Shown piece by piece: positions 8,253 through 16,943 of a stretch of DNA of 64,000 nt; the first letter of the stretch is position 1, and each line of letters starts with the position of its first letter. This DNA comes from BOG-1155 sp050012495 (GTDB taxonomy: Bacteria; Desulfobacterota; Syntrophorhabdia; Syntrophorhabdales; WCHB1-27), in contig JBEKHB010000002.1 of the NCBI GenBank assembly GCA_050012495.1, positions 62,001-126,000 of the forward strand. Direction: 5' to 3'. The position numbers and the translations under genes are program-made. The notes beneath the pieces were generated by a model. The model was not told the DNA's origin. It saw only the letters and a list, made by a program, of their open reading frames with translations, and searched no databases.

Positions 8253-9242
8253 ATGAGCAGATATGCGGATAACAGTCAATCGATAGGGAATTCCCCTTTG
8301 ATAAAGTTGAACCGCGTGGTTGGTCCGGAGGCAACGGTGCTCGCGAAAATCGAGGGCAGAAATCCGGCCTACTCGGTGAAAGACCGCATCGGCGCCGCGA
8401 TGATCCGGGATGCCGAGAAGACGGGACGACTGAAATCGGGTATGGAGATCATCGAGCCTACCTCGGGCAATACGGGCATCTCCCTTGCTTTCGTGGCTGC
8501 CGCCCGGGGATACAAGCTGCTCCTCACCATGCCGGAGAGCATGAGCGTCGAGCGGAGGAAGGTGCTGAAGATCCTGGGTGCGAACCTCATATTGACGGAG
8601 GCTCCGAAAGGTATGAAAGGGGCCATCGCGAAGGCCGAGGAGCTCGCGCGCAGCGACCCTTCCCGCTATTTTATGCCCCAGCAGTTTGAAAACCCGGCGA
8701 ATCCCGCCATCCATGAAACGACAACCGCGCCCGAGATATGGGACGACACCGACGGAAAGATGGACATCCTTGTATCGGGCGTGGGAACGGGCGGCACGAT
8801 CACCGGTGTCAGCCGCTATTTCAAGGTGACGAAAGGGAGAAAGATTATCTCCGTGGCTGTGGAGCCGGCCGAATCTCCGGTCCTCACCCAAAAACGCCGG
8901 GGCGAGGAGCTGAAACCGGGCCCTCACAAGATCCAGGGCATCGGCGCGGGCTTTGTGCCCAAGGTGCTGCAGCTCGACCTCGTAGACCGCATAGAAACGG
9001 TCACGAGCGATGAGGCTATCGACATGGCCCGCCGGCTGGCACGCGAAGAGGGCATCCTCTGCGGCATCTCGAGCGGGGCCGCGGCCTTCGTGGCGGCGCG
9101 CATCGCTGGTGAGCCGGAAAGCAGGGGGAAAACGATTGTGGTGATCCTCCCTTCCGCCGCCGAGCGCTACCTGTCGACGCCCCTTTTTCAGAACCTTTTT
9201 CCCGGTCTCGAGACGGCGACCGCCTCCGACGTCGCTATATAA
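8253..9242 (+). CDS. cysK: Cysteine synthase (O-acetylserine sulfhydrylase)
   Basis: PLP enzyme that makes L-cysteine from O-acetylserine and sulfide. It has 329 residues, slightly longer than the usual 305-320. The PLP lysine is Lys43 in NPAYSVKDRIG, the substrate loop is TSGNTGISLAF at about 70-80, the phosphate-binding loop is GVGTGGTITGV, and the late SSGAA motif is present (ISSGAAAFVA). The start is set by AAGGAGG 8 bases upstream. It stands at the head of a sulfur block: Rrf2 regulator, metY, metX and metW follow on the same strand. A 249-bp inverted-repeat element separates it from the Rrf2 gene, so it may be transcribed separately. Confidence 0.96.
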   Translation: MSRYADNSQSIGNSPLIKLNRVVGPEATVLAKIEGRNPAYSVKDRIGAAMIRDAEKTGRLKSGMEIIEPTSGNTGISLAFVAAARGYKLLLTMPESMSVERRKVLKILGANLILTEAPKGMKGAIAKAEELARSDPSRYFMPQQFENPANPAIHETTTAPEIWDDTDGKMDILVSGVGTGGTITGVSRYFKVTKGRKIISVAVEPAESPVLTQKRRGEELKPGPHKIQGIGAGFVPKVLQLDLVDRIETVTSDEAIDMARRLAREEGILCGISSGAAAFVAARIAGEPESRGKTIVVILPSAAERYLSTPLFQNLFPGLETATASDVAI

Positions 9243-9266
9243 CGAGGCAGGGGAGGCCGCGGGGCA

Positions 9267-9515
9267 GAACGGGTGAAAAAATTGCCTTTTTGTCGTCACC
9301 AAGCCTGCCCCGGAATGCCTGTATCCGGGGGCGGACGCCGGGGTCCAGGCCCTTTGTAACGTACTGAAAAAGCTGGATTCCGGCTCCGGCAACCCCTGGA
9401 TTCCGGCTTCCGCCGGAATGACGACAAAGAGATGGCTGCCGGGCCTGCCCCCGAGGGCTTGAATACGGGGCCGGAATGACGGCAAAGGGTCCTCAAACGA
9501 TTTTTTCACACGTTC
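9267..9515. repeat. Inverted-repeat element, copy A (about 249 bp)
   Basis: Bounded by GAACGGGTGAAAAAATTG on the left and the near-complement ending TTTTTTCACACGTTC on the right (16 of 18 bases pair). The interior carries CCGGAATGACG/CGTCATTCCGG palindromes. Relative to copies B (47831) and C (51067) it lies in the opposite orientation, and it shares the long interior segment around TTTTTCAGTACGTTACAAA. It fills nearly all of the cysK-Rrf2 gap. No coding capacity is apparent. It looks like a non-autonomous MITE or REP-type mobile repeat. Confidence 0.8.
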
Positions 9516-9572
9516 GCACCCACGCAGTGGGTCGCGCGTGTGGGCGTCCCAGTAATTGAGGAGTAGCGACGT

Positions 9573-10019
9573 ATGAAAATATCGACCAAGGGGAGATACG
9601 GACTCAGGGCAATGATGGACCTTGCGGCCAATCAAAAGGACGACACCCCTGTCTTTCTGGCGGATATTGCCAGGCGGCAAGGGATATCCGAAAAATATCT
9701 CGAACAGATTTTCGCAGCCCTGCGGGCCGCGGGTCTCGTCAATACCGTAAGGGGCAGGAAAGGCGGCTTCCTGCTCGGCGGGCGCGCTTGCGAGATCACG
9801 GCGAGCACCGTTGTCACGGCCCTTGAAGGCCCGTGCACAGTCGTCGACTGCGTGGCGAAACCCGACGTCTGCCCCCGCTCCGCCACATGCGCCACCCGTG
9901 ATATCTGGGGCCTTGTGGGCGGCAAGATCGACGAGGTGCTCTCCGGCTTTACCATCGAGCGCCTGGTCACGATGCAGGAGGAGAAGTCGGAGAAGGGCAC
10001 CGCCATGTACTACATATAA
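9573..10019 (+). CDS. Rrf2-family transcriptional regulator with Fe-S-type cysteines
   Basis: A 148-residue winged-helix DNA-binding protein. The N-terminus MKISTKGRYGLRAMMDLA and the recognition region ISEKYLEQIFAALRAAGLVNTVRGRKGGF are typical of Rrf2. After these comes a cysteine cluster: Cys88, Cys93, Cys100 and Cys106. The last three have spacing close to the three cluster-binding cysteines of IscR (92, 98, 104), so the protein may carry a 2Fe-2S cluster, unlike the sulfur regulator CymR. Its position between cysK and metY, with metX and metW downstream, suggests control of cysteine and methionine synthesis by sulfur or cluster status. GAGGAG lies 9 bases before the ATG. Confidence 0.92.
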   Translation: MKISTKGRYGLRAMMDLAANQKDDTPVFLADIARRQGISEKYLEQIFAALRAAGLVNTVRGRKGGFLLGGRACEITASTVVTALEGPCTVVDCVAKPDVCPRSATCATRDIWGLVGGKIDEVLSGFTIERLVTMQEEKSEKGTAMYYI

Positions 10020-10093
10020 GTGACGAGTGCGGAGTGGCGAGTACTTTTTCAACTCGCCACCCTGCACCTGCAAAATAAGGAGGAATGAGACCG

Positions 10094-11392
10094 ATGGCAA
10101 CGAGGAGACTTGAGACACTAGCCATACATGCCGGCCAGGAAAGCCCGGATGCGGCGACGGGGGCGCGGGCGGTACCCATATACCAGACGACTTCCTACGT
10201 GTTCAGGGATACGGCGCACGCCGCCAACCTTTTCGCCCTGGCCGAGCTGGGCAATATCTACACCAGGATGATGAACCCCACGACGGACGTCTTCGAGCAG
10301 CGCATAGCCGCCATCGAGGGCGGCACGGGCGCTCTGGCCGTTTCATCGGGCCAGGCGGCGGAAACCCTGGCCCTGCTCGCTATCACGCAGGTAGGCGACG
10401 AAATCGTGTCGGCAAACAACCTCTACGGGGGCACCTACGAGCTTTTCCACTATACCTTCCCCAAGCTCGGCCGGCGGGTATTGTTCGTCGATTCCGCAAA
10501 ACCTGAAGAGTTCAAGAAGGCGATCACCGGGCGGACACGGGCACTCTATGCGGAGACGATAGGCAACCCGAAGCTCGACGTGCCCGATTTCGACGCCCTT
10601 AGCCGCATCAGTCATGACGCGGGCATCCCCCTCGTGGTCGACAATACCGTAGGCATCGGTCTCGTCAGACCCATCGACTATGGGGCGGACATTCTGACGA
10701 CAAGCGCCACGAAGTTTATAGGCGGCCACGGCACCTCAATTGGCGGCGTGATCGTTGACGCCGGCCGTTTCAACTGGGGCAGCGGGAAGTTCCCGGAATT
10801 TACGGAGCCTGACCCCAGCTACCACGGCCTCAAATTCTGGGATACCTTCGGCACGTTCGGGGAGATGGGGAACGTCGCCTTTATCTTCAAGGTGCGGGTG
10901 CAGCTCCTGCGCGACGTGGGCGCGGCTTTGAGTCCATTCAATGCGTGGCTCTTCCTCCAGGGGCTGGAGACGCTCTTCTTGCGGCAGAGAAAACATTCCG
11001 AGAACGCCTTTGCAGTCGCACGGTTCCTGCAAGGGCACCCTCTCGTCTCCTGGGTCGCCTACCCGGGGCTGCCGGATAACCGGAATTATGCAATCGCGAG
11101 CAAATACCTGAAAGAGGGCTATGGGGCGCTCGTGGGCTTCGGGATCAAGGGCGGGCTCGAGGCGGGGAAGAGATTCATCGAATCGGCCCGGCTCCTCTCT
11201 CATCTCGCCAACATCGGAGACGCAAAAAGCCTCGTCATACATCCCGCCTCAACCACGCATCAACAGTTGACGAGGGCCGAACAGATTGAGACGGGCGTGA
11301 CCGAAGATTACATTCGCCTCTCCATCGGCATAGAGGACATCGAGGACATCGAGGAGGATATCGACCAGGCCCTGCGGAAGGCGGCCGGGTGA
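10094..11392 (+). CDS. metY: O-acetylhomoserine sulfhydrylase
   Basis: PLP enzyme that converts O-acetylhomoserine and sulfide to homocysteine. It has 432 residues. The PLP lysine lies in TTSATKFIGGHGTSIGG, and the Cys/Met metabolism enzyme signature region (VVDNTVGIGLVRPIDYGADI) precedes it. The C-terminus LVIHPASTTHQQLT and RLSIGIEDIEDI fits the family. I start at the ATG at 10094: AGGAGG ends 10 bases before it, whereas the ATG at 10085 is only one base from it. The stop overlaps the GTG start of metX by 4 bases (GTGA), so the two steps of homocysteine formation are translationally coupled. Confidence 0.95.
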   Translation: MATRRLETLAIHAGQESPDAATGARAVPIYQTTSYVFRDTAHAANLFALAELGNIYTRMMNPTTDVFEQRIAAIEGGTGALAVSSGQAAETLALLAITQVGDEIVSANNLYGGTYELFHYTFPKLGRRVLFVDSAKPEEFKKAITGRTRALYAETIGNPKLDVPDFDALSRISHDAGIPLVVDNTVGIGLVRPIDYGADILTTSATKFIGGHGTSIGGVIVDAGRFNWGSGKFPEFTEPDPSYHGLKFWDTFGTFGEMGNVAFIFKVRVQLLRDVGAALSPFNAWLFLQGLETLFLRQRKHSENAFAVARFLQGHPLVSWVAYPGLPDNRNYAIASKYLKEGYGALVGFGIKGGLEAGKRFIESARLLSHLANIGDAKSLVIHPASTTHQQLTRAEQIETGVTEDYIRLSIGIEDIEDIEEDIDQALRKAAG

Positions 11393-12531
11393 TACCGGGC
11401 GAAGGCGGCCGGAGCGCCGGTCGGGGCATTGTCGAGACGCACTACTATACCTTTGCCGAGGGCCCTCACCCCTTCGAGACGGAGAGCGGAAAGACCCTTT
11501 CGCCTGTCACGCTCGCCTGTGAAACCTACGGCGCCCTCAATAGCGACAGGTCGAACGCCGTCCTGATCCTCCATGCCCTCACCGGCGACGCCCACGCCGC
11601 CGGGTTCCACGAAGGAGACAAGGATCCCGGCTGGTGGGATACTATGATAGGGCCGGGCAAGGCATTCGACACGGACCGGTATTTCATCGTCTGTTCCAAC
11701 GTGATCGGCGGCTGCAGGGGCTCGACAGGCCCCGCCGCACTCAACCCCAAAACAGGAAAACCCTACGCCCTCGATTTCCCGCTCGTCACCATAGGAGATA
11801 TGGTCAATGCCCAGCGCCATCTCATCGATCACCTCGGCATAGACCGGCTGCTTTCGGTCGCAGGCGGCTCTATGGGCGGCATGCAAGCCCTTCAGTGGGT
11901 CGCTTCCTACCCGGAGAGGGTCCGCTCGGTTATACCCATCGCCACCACCGCAACGCACTCGCCTCAGCAGATCGCGTTCAACGAGGTGGGCAGGCAGGCC
12001 ATCATGGCCGATCCGAACTGGAATGACGGTAATTACTACGGCGGTCCGCTGCCCGCCAAAGGTCTCAGCGTGGCAAGGATGGTGGGGCACATCACGTACA
12101 TGAGCGACCTGTCCATGAGTGAAAAATTCGGCAGGCGCTTCAAAAATGGCCGATCAGGTTTTTCCTTCGATCCGAACTTCGAGGTGGAGGGCTATCTTCA
12201 GTACAGGGGTGAAAACTTCATCAAGCGTTTCGATCCCAACTCCTACCTCTATATCACGAAGGCCATAGACTACTTCGACCTCGCAAACGGCAAGGGGCTG
12301 CAGGAGATACTGCGGGGCGTTGCAGCGCGGTTCCTCGTCATCGCCTTCAAGTCCGACTGGCTCTATCCGGCATACCAGTCCCAGGAGATCGCACGCGCCT
12401 GCAAGCGGGCCGGGGTCGAGGCGACCTACGCGGAGCTGAACTCTACCTGGGGCCATGACGCGTTTCTCATCGAAGTGGAAGAGCAGTCCTACCTGATCAC
12501 GCACTTCCTCAAGAAAGTCATGTCGTCATAG
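11389..12531 (+). CDS. metX: Homoserine O-acetyltransferase
   Basis: Alpha/beta hydrolase-fold enzyme that acetylates L-homoserine with acetyl-CoA. It has 380 residues. The nucleophile is Ser161 in AGGSMGGMQALQW. The Asp and His of the triad are in FKSDWLYP and TWGHDAFLIE. The early motif NAVLILHALTGDAHA supplies the oxyanion hole. Acetyl rather than succinyl specificity is inferred from overall family similarity and from the sulfhydrylase partner. The GTG start overlaps the metY stop. The metW gene follows after 9 bases, and metX-metW pairing is common in proteobacteria. Confidence 0.95.
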   Translation: MIPGEGGRSAGRGIVETHYYTFAEGPHPFETESGKTLSPVTLACETYGALNSDRSNAVLILHALTGDAHAAGFHEGDKDPGWWDTMIGPGKAFDTDRYFIVCSNVIGGCRGSTGPAALNPKTGKPYALDFPLVTIGDMVNAQRHLIDHLGIDRLLSVAGGSMGGMQALQWVASYPERVRSVIPIATTATHSPQQIAFNEVGRQAIMADPNWNDGNYYGGPLPAKGLSVARMVGHITYMSDLSMSEKFGRRFKNGRSGFSFDPNFEVEGYLQYRGENFIKRFDPNSYLYITKAIDYFDLANGKGLQEILRGVAARFLVIAFKSDWLYPAYQSQEIARACKRAGVEATYAELNSTWGHDAFLIEVEEQSYLITHFLKKVMSS

Positions 12532-12540
12532 AGGAAACAG

Positions 12541-13143
12541 ATGGACCGCGACCCCCCGAAACTGAGACTCGATCAGAAAGTCATTGTGGAGATTGTCACA
12601 CCAGGCGCCTCCGTCCTCGACCTGGGCTGCGGCCGGGGGGAACTCCTCGCCGCGCTGGCGGAACAAAAGCAGGCGAAGGGCCAGGGCATAGAAATCGATG
12701 ACGACGCGATACTCCGGTGCGTCTCGAAGGGCCTGAACGTCTTCCACGACGACATCGACCGGGGCCTGCCGGAATACGGGGACCGCTCATTCGACTTCGT
12801 CATACTCGATCAGACCTTCCAGCAGGTGAAGAAACCGGGCGAGGTCCTGAAAGAATCGCTGCGCGTCGGGACGCGGGTGATCGTCGGTTTTCCCAATTTC
12901 GCCACCCTCGGCACGCGCCTCCAGTTGGGGCTCAGGGGCAGGACGCCGGTTACCCCGTCGCTCCCCTATGAGTGGCACGACACGCCCAACCTCCACTTTC
13001 TGAGCATCCTCGATTTCGTCGATTTCTGTAAGAAGAAAGCCATACGCATTGAACGGGCCTTCTATTTTACATCAAAAAGGCGGATACGCATCCGCCCGAA
13101 CCTCTTTGCGGAGACCGGGGTCTTCCTCATCTCGAAGGCGTGA
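12541..13143 (+). CDS. metW: Methionine biosynthesis protein MetW
   Basis: A 200-residue class I methyltransferase-fold protein. It has the SAM-binding glycine motif VLDLGCGRGELL, the acidic end of strand 2 (GIEIDDDAI), and the MetW-specific segments DQTFQQVKKPGEVLKE and GFPNFATLGTRLQLGLRGR followed by PYEWHDTPNLHFLS. In proteobacteria MetW works with MetX in homoserine acetylation; its own chemistry is not settled. The gene follows metX by 9 bases with GAGGAAA as ribosome site and ends the rightward sulfur block, convergent with feoB. Confidence 0.94.
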   Translation: MDRDPPKLRLDQKVIVEIVTPGASVLDLGCGRGELLAALAEQKQAKGQGIEIDDDAILRCVSKGLNVFHDDIDRGLPEYGDRSFDFVILDQTFQQVKKPGEVLKESLRVGTRVIVGFPNFATLGTRLQLGLRGRTPVTPSLPYEWHDTPNLHFLSILDFVDFCKKKAIRIERAFYFTSKRRIRIRPNLFAETGVFLISKA

Positions 13144-13155
13144 TCTTCTTCTTCC

Positions 13156-13190
13156 TTCTTCTTTTGTCGGTCGGCCGACAAGAAGAAGAA
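13156..13190. terminator. Hairpin between convergent metW and feoB
   Basis: Left arm ends in TTGTCGG (13164-13170), a 4-base TCGG loop follows, and the right arm starts CCGACAA (13175-13181). The arms extend outward as TTCTTCTT and AAGAAGAA with a one-base slip. With T-rich sequence on one side and A-rich on the other, it could terminate transcripts from both directions. Confidence 0.6.
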
Positions 13191-13225
13191 AAGAAACAAC
13201 GAGAGAAGAGAATGCGCAAAATGCC

Positions 13226-15448
13226 CTACAGACCGACAGCCAGGGCCAGGTGGTAGGCGGCAACCCCTCCCAGAAATGAAACGGCCAGCATAAAGGCAAA
13301 GGACGAGAGAAACCATCGCCAACTGCCCATCTCCTGTTTCATGACCACCACAGTGGCCGCGCAGGGGACAAAAAGCATGAGCACGGTGAGAAAGGCGGCC
13401 GCAGACGCGTGGCTCATCATCGTGGGCAGCACCTGCCTTAAGCCCTCCTCGCCCACGCCGTAAAGCACGGCCAGGGTGGCGACGGAATTCTCCTTCGCCA
13501 CAAGGCTGGAGACCAAAGCCACCATCTCCCTCCACCCGAGCCCCATAGGAGCGCCTATCGGCGCGAGGAGCCTGCCTACCCACGCGAGCACACTCGTTTC
13601 AAGCCGGCCGGAAGGGATATTCGAGAGGAGCCAGATCACCACGGAAGCGACAAGGATCACGCTGCCCGCCCGCTTCACGAACGAGAGCGTCCTCGCCCAC
13701 ACAACGGCCGCGATGGTGCGCGGGTCTGGCTTGTGGTACAGGGGAAGCTCCATGATAAAAGGCATGGGCTCGCCCTTCATGAATACCTTGCTGATCGCCA
13801 CGCCTGTGACGCCGAGAACCACGATATTGACGGTGAGAAGCAGCCAGGAGACAAGGGACGCGGCTTGTGCAAAAACGGCCGCGCAGACGAAGGTAAGGAC
13901 CGCGAGCCTGGCAGTGCAGGGGATGAAGGGCGCGAGGAATATGGTGAGAAGGCGCGCTTTCCTCGATTCCACGATCCGCGTCCCGATGACGGACGGCACG
14001 TTGCAGCCGAAGCCCAGGCACAGGGGGATGAAGCTCTTCCCGTGGAGGCCGACCACGTGCATGAAGCGGTCCATCACAAAGGCGGCCCTTGCCATGTAGC
14101 CCACGTCTTCAAGAAAGCTCAGGCAGACGAAGAATATGAGCAGTATGGGAAAGAAGGTGAGCACCGAGCCCGCGCCGCCTATAACGCCGTTTACCAGGAG
14201 CCCCGTGAGCCAGTGGGGGCCTGCGGCGAGGCCGGTCTCGACCAGACGCGCGAACAGCCCCAGCAGCCGCTCAAGCCCGTGCTGCAAGGGAAATCCTACC
14301 CGGTACGTGAGGACGAAGACAAGGCCGAGTATGCCGAGGAGCATGGGGATGCCGAGCAGGGGCTGCGTGAGCAGATGGTCTATGCGGTCCGTCATGAGCA
14401 CCTGCCCGCGCCTGAACCGCGACACGGCAATGCGCGTCACCATTTCTATCCAGTCGTACCGGCCGCCCACGACCGCGCGGAGCGCGTCCTCATGCGCGAT
14501 GAGGAGGCCCTGGATCTCGGTCCACGTCTCTTGAGGCAGGAACTCCTGGAACGCCGCCGATACCACATGGTCCCCTTCCATCAGTTTTGTCGCGACCCAG
14601 CGGTCCGCATAGGGCGGGGGGACGTGGCCTTTGAGAAGCTCCAGGAGCCGCACATAAATAGCCTTGTGGTCGAAAGAGACATCGGGTAATCGCGGGTTGA
14701 AGTCGATCTCGTGCAGCGACGCGTCTATGATCAGGGGGACAAGCTCCTTTATGCCCTTGTTCTTCGTGGCGATTATCGATACAACCGGCAGGCCCAGCGA
14801 CCGCTGGAGCGCCTCTACGTCCACGTGGATGCCCTGGTTCTCCGCCACGTCGGTCATGTTGACGGCGACCACAATGGGCACGTCAAGGAGAAGCACCTCG
14901 GTAAGCAGATAGAGGCTCCTTTCGAGGGCGGAGGCATTGGCCACGAGCACGATGACATCCGGGTGCTCATGGATGATGAACTCACGGGCCGCCCTCTCCT
15001 CTTCGGAAAAGGCGGTGAGACTGTACGTGCCCGGAAGGTCGACGATCCGCATCTCCATGCCGTCTGCGATGTGGACCCCTTCTTTCTTTTCGACGGTTTT
15101 CCCCGGCCAGTTGCCCACGTGCTGTGAGAGGCCGGTGAGGATGTTGAAAACGGTCGATTTCCCCACGTTTGGCTGACCGGCAAGGGCAACCAGCACGCTC
15201 TTCTTTTCTTCCGTGGGGACGCCCGACACAAAGATGCGCGAGGCCTCGATCCTGCCCAGGGCTAGCCGCGTGTCGGAGGCAAGGACGATAACCGAGCCCG
15301 CGCTCTTCCTCAGCACCTTGATTTCGGTGCCGGGGACGATGCCCATTGACGCAAGGCGGCTCGTCAGGCGCTGGCCGCCCCCTATGGAGCTGACCACGCC
15401 CGTCTCACCCTCCCTCATCGTCGTGACCGTCTCGATGACGTTTTCCAC
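13226..15448 (-). CDS. feoB: Ferrous iron transporter with fused FeoA domain (FeoA-FeoB)
   Basis: Fe(II) importer of the inner membrane, 740 residues from GTG 15448 (AAGAAGG 5 bases upstream; the ATG 30 bases further in has no ribosome site). Residues 10-75 are an FeoA domain (MREGETGVVSSIGGGQRLT, then ILASMG-type turn LASMGIVPGTEI). The G domain follows, with G1 AGQPNVGKST, G3 DLPGTYSL and G4 VAVNMTDVA. The membrane part has two Gate regions; the first holds GFGCNVPSVIGTR and the next APFIPCTARLAVL, both conserved in FeoB. FeoA and FeoB are usually separate genes, and fusion is known in anaerobes. An iron supply fits the Fe-S and molybdopterin enzymes nearby. The upstream gap carries repeats, and no Fur box was made out. 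Confidence 0.95.
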   Translation of the reverse strand: MENVIETVTTMREGETGVVSSIGGGQRLTSRLASMGIVPGTEIKVLRKSAGSVIVLASDTRLALGRIEASRIFVSGVPTEEKKSVLVALAGQPNVGKSTVFNILTGLSQHVGNWPGKTVEKKEGVHIADGMEMRIVDLPGTYSLTAFSEEERAAREFIIHEHPDVIVLVANASALERSLYLLTEVLLLDVPIVVAVNMTDVAENQGIHVDVEALQRSLGLPVVSIIATKNKGIKELVPLIIDASLHEIDFNPRLPDVSFDHKAIYVRLLELLKGHVPPPYADRWVATKLMEGDHVVSAAFQEFLPQETWTEIQGLLIAHEDALRAVVGGRYDWIEMVTRIAVSRFRRGQVLMTDRIDHLLTQPLLGIPMLLGILGLVFVLTYRVGFPLQHGLERLLGLFARLVETGLAAGPHWLTGLLVNGVIGGAGSVLTFFPILLIFFVCLSFLEDVGYMARAAFVMDRFMHVVGLHGKSFIPLCLGFGCNVPSVIGTRIVESRKARLLTIFLAPFIPCTARLAVLTFVCAAVFAQAASLVSWLLLTVNIVVLGVTGVAISKVFMKGEPMPFIMELPLYHKPDPRTIAAVVWARTLSFVKRAGSVILVASVVIWLLSNIPSGRLETSVLAWVGRLLAPIGAPMGLGWREMVALVSSLVAKENSVATLAVLYGVGEEGLRQVLPTMMSHASAAAFLTVLMLFVPCAATVVVMKQEMGSWRWFLSSFAFMLAVSFLGGVAAYHLALAVGL

Positions 15449-15536
15449 CTGTGCCTTCTTGCTTTTCCGAATGATAGACCCAGCCTTGTTTATACCCGCA
15501 TTCACCCGAAATGTCAACGGCGGAAGGGGAAGGGGA

Positions 15537-15941
15537 CAGGGCAAACGCATTTGGAAATCCCAATTTGAGTGAGACCGTATGGCGCCCTTCCTGAGCACGT
15601 ATGCGCAAGCGACCGCGAACCCGCGTAGGCGGACAAGAGCGTTCGCGAAGCGATGCTGCCGAACGCCGGGTACGAAGCTGTGAAAAAATGTCGTCTTGTC
15701 GTACCTTCACCCCCACCCTCGCCCTCCCCCCTCATCAGGGGGAGGGGATTAGTTGTGCGATTCCGCATAGTTGTCTCCCTCTCCCCGGTGGGGGGAGAGG
15801 GTTGGGTGAGGGGGAAGAAGACGCTTTTGATTTTTTCACAGCTTCTACCCCGCATATGGTCGGGAGTGGAGCGCTTTGCGTGCGAGGGAACGGGTGTCAT
15901 GCGGCCCGGCGGGTAGACACTTTCCAAATGCGTTTGCCCTG
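15537..15941. repeat. Segment bounded by perfect 21-bp inverted repeats
   Basis: The 21 bases at 15537-15557 are the exact reverse complement of 15921-15941 (core AAACGCATTTGG / CCAAATGCGTTT). The 405-bp segment lies between feoB and the DUF89 gene and contains a second, inner inverted-repeat element at 15674-15845. It resembles an element nested in an older one. No protein-coding capacity is supported. Confidence 0.75.
15674..15845. repeat. Inverted-repeat element D (172 bp), TGTGAAAAAA ends
   Basis: Ends are GAAGCTGTGAAAAAAT (15674-15689) and its exact complement ATTTTTTCACAGCTTC (15830-15845). The interior has the facing blocks CCCCCTCATCAGGGGGAGG and CTCCCCGGTGGGGGGAG, a common bacterial intergenic repeat type. 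The ends share TGTGAAAAAAT with elements A, B and C, but the interior is unrelated to theirs. Confidence 0.75.
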
Positions 15942-15963
15942 GGGAAAGCGATGAAAAGCTCCG

Positions 15964-16845
15964 TCACCGGTTATCGACGATAAGCGTACCGGGAGAAACA
16001 TTGCGAGGCGCGCAGAAGGGATGGCACTTCCCATGGAAGAGAAAAGAGATCCGTCCCTCGAGCTCGGAATCCTCCGTCAGGCTGTCCAGATTACCGCCGC
16101 CTTTCGCGACGACGAGGTCGGCGTCCATAAGGAGACGCCGAACGTCGGCCGAAACAAGGTGCAGCCTTGTTCCGGCAAAGGGTCCGGGAATGCCGTTCTC
16201 GATGACCTGCGCCACCGCAGGCAGTCCGACCGACGTCGCTTCCACGATCGTTGCATCGTTCAGGATTGGCCGGCTTCGTACTACTACCGAGACCTCTCGC
16301 GTATACGTCTCCTTGAGAACCTCGAGAAAAAGCCTGTCAAAAACGATTTCCCCGCAATTATCGAGGAGATACACGATCCTCCTCGCCTCCAGCAGCCGGT
16401 TCCTCAGGCCCTCGGCACCCTCATCCGTCAGGACCCAATCCCCGATAAGGTCGCCCTGGAACGCGCCGGCAGATCGATCACGGTGAATATCGACCATGGC
16501 ATCGATGGAATTGGCTGCGATGGCAAGCTTAAGGGCCGCCAGAAAAGGGTCTGCGCTTTTCCTCACCCGGTCGCTCGCAGCACCGTAAAGATCGAGGGCT
16601 TTTCGGTTCTGCCCGGCCTTTATCTCCCTCAGAGGGTCCTCGTCCTTCGTGATACGCGCCATCTTCTCCCAGATCCACTGAATGATCTCGGGGGACGTGA
16701 TGTCCCATTCCTCACCCCTGAGCGGGGGTAGACCAACGATCTCGCCCATGAAAGCCTTAACCGTGCGCTCTTCCTTCATGGAGAAGCGCGCGATCTCCAG
16801 AGACATCTTGAGGATACAGGGGATGCAGTCAGGCCAGATAAACAT
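15964..16845 (-). CDS. DUF89 family protein (metal-dependent phosphatase-like)
   Basis: A 293-residue protein of the DUF89 (ARMT1-like) family, whose studied members are metal-dependent phosphatases that remove damaged or unwanted sugar phosphates. The N-terminal DCIPCIL gives the conserved Cys-x-x-Cys of the prokaryotic subfamily. The central active-site region is VYLLDNCGEIVFDRLF (Asp-Asn and a later Asp bind the metal), followed by NDATIVEA and the glycine-rich KGGGNLDSL near residue 250. The substrate is unknown. It lies 98 bases downstream of the molybdopterin oxidoreductase on the same strand and could share its transcript. Confidence 0.87.
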   Translation of the reverse strand: MFIWPDCIPCILKMSLEIARFSMKEERTVKAFMGEIVGLPPLRGEEWDITSPEIIQWIWEKMARITKDEDPLREIKAGQNRKALDLYGAASDRVRKSADPFLAALKLAIAANSIDAMVDIHRDRSAGAFQGDLIGDWVLTDEGAEGLRNRLLEARRIVYLLDNCGEIVFDRLFLEVLKETYTREVSVVVRSRPILNDATIVEATSVGLPAVAQVIENGIPGPFAGTRLHLVSADVRRLLMDADLVVAKGGGNLDSLTEDSELEGRISFLFHGKCHPFCAPRNVSPGTLIVDNR

Positions 16846-16943
16846 GATTCTCCTCTTCGATCACGGTCTTCACTTCACATAAGGGATACGCAGCGAAACC
16901 AACCGGGAGCCTCAAAAAGGGACACGAATCGAGTCACCGTCGT

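Noticed and set aside
8196..10118. A 640-codon minus-strand frame across cysK, element A and the Rrf2 gene
   Set aside because: Crosses a repeat element and two certain genes on the other strand; its sequence is Arg/His/Gly-rich and shows no motifs.
15449..15963. Reading frames of 100-137 codons between feoB and the DUF89 gene
   Set aside because: They translate the inverted-repeat elements on both strands and have no independent support.
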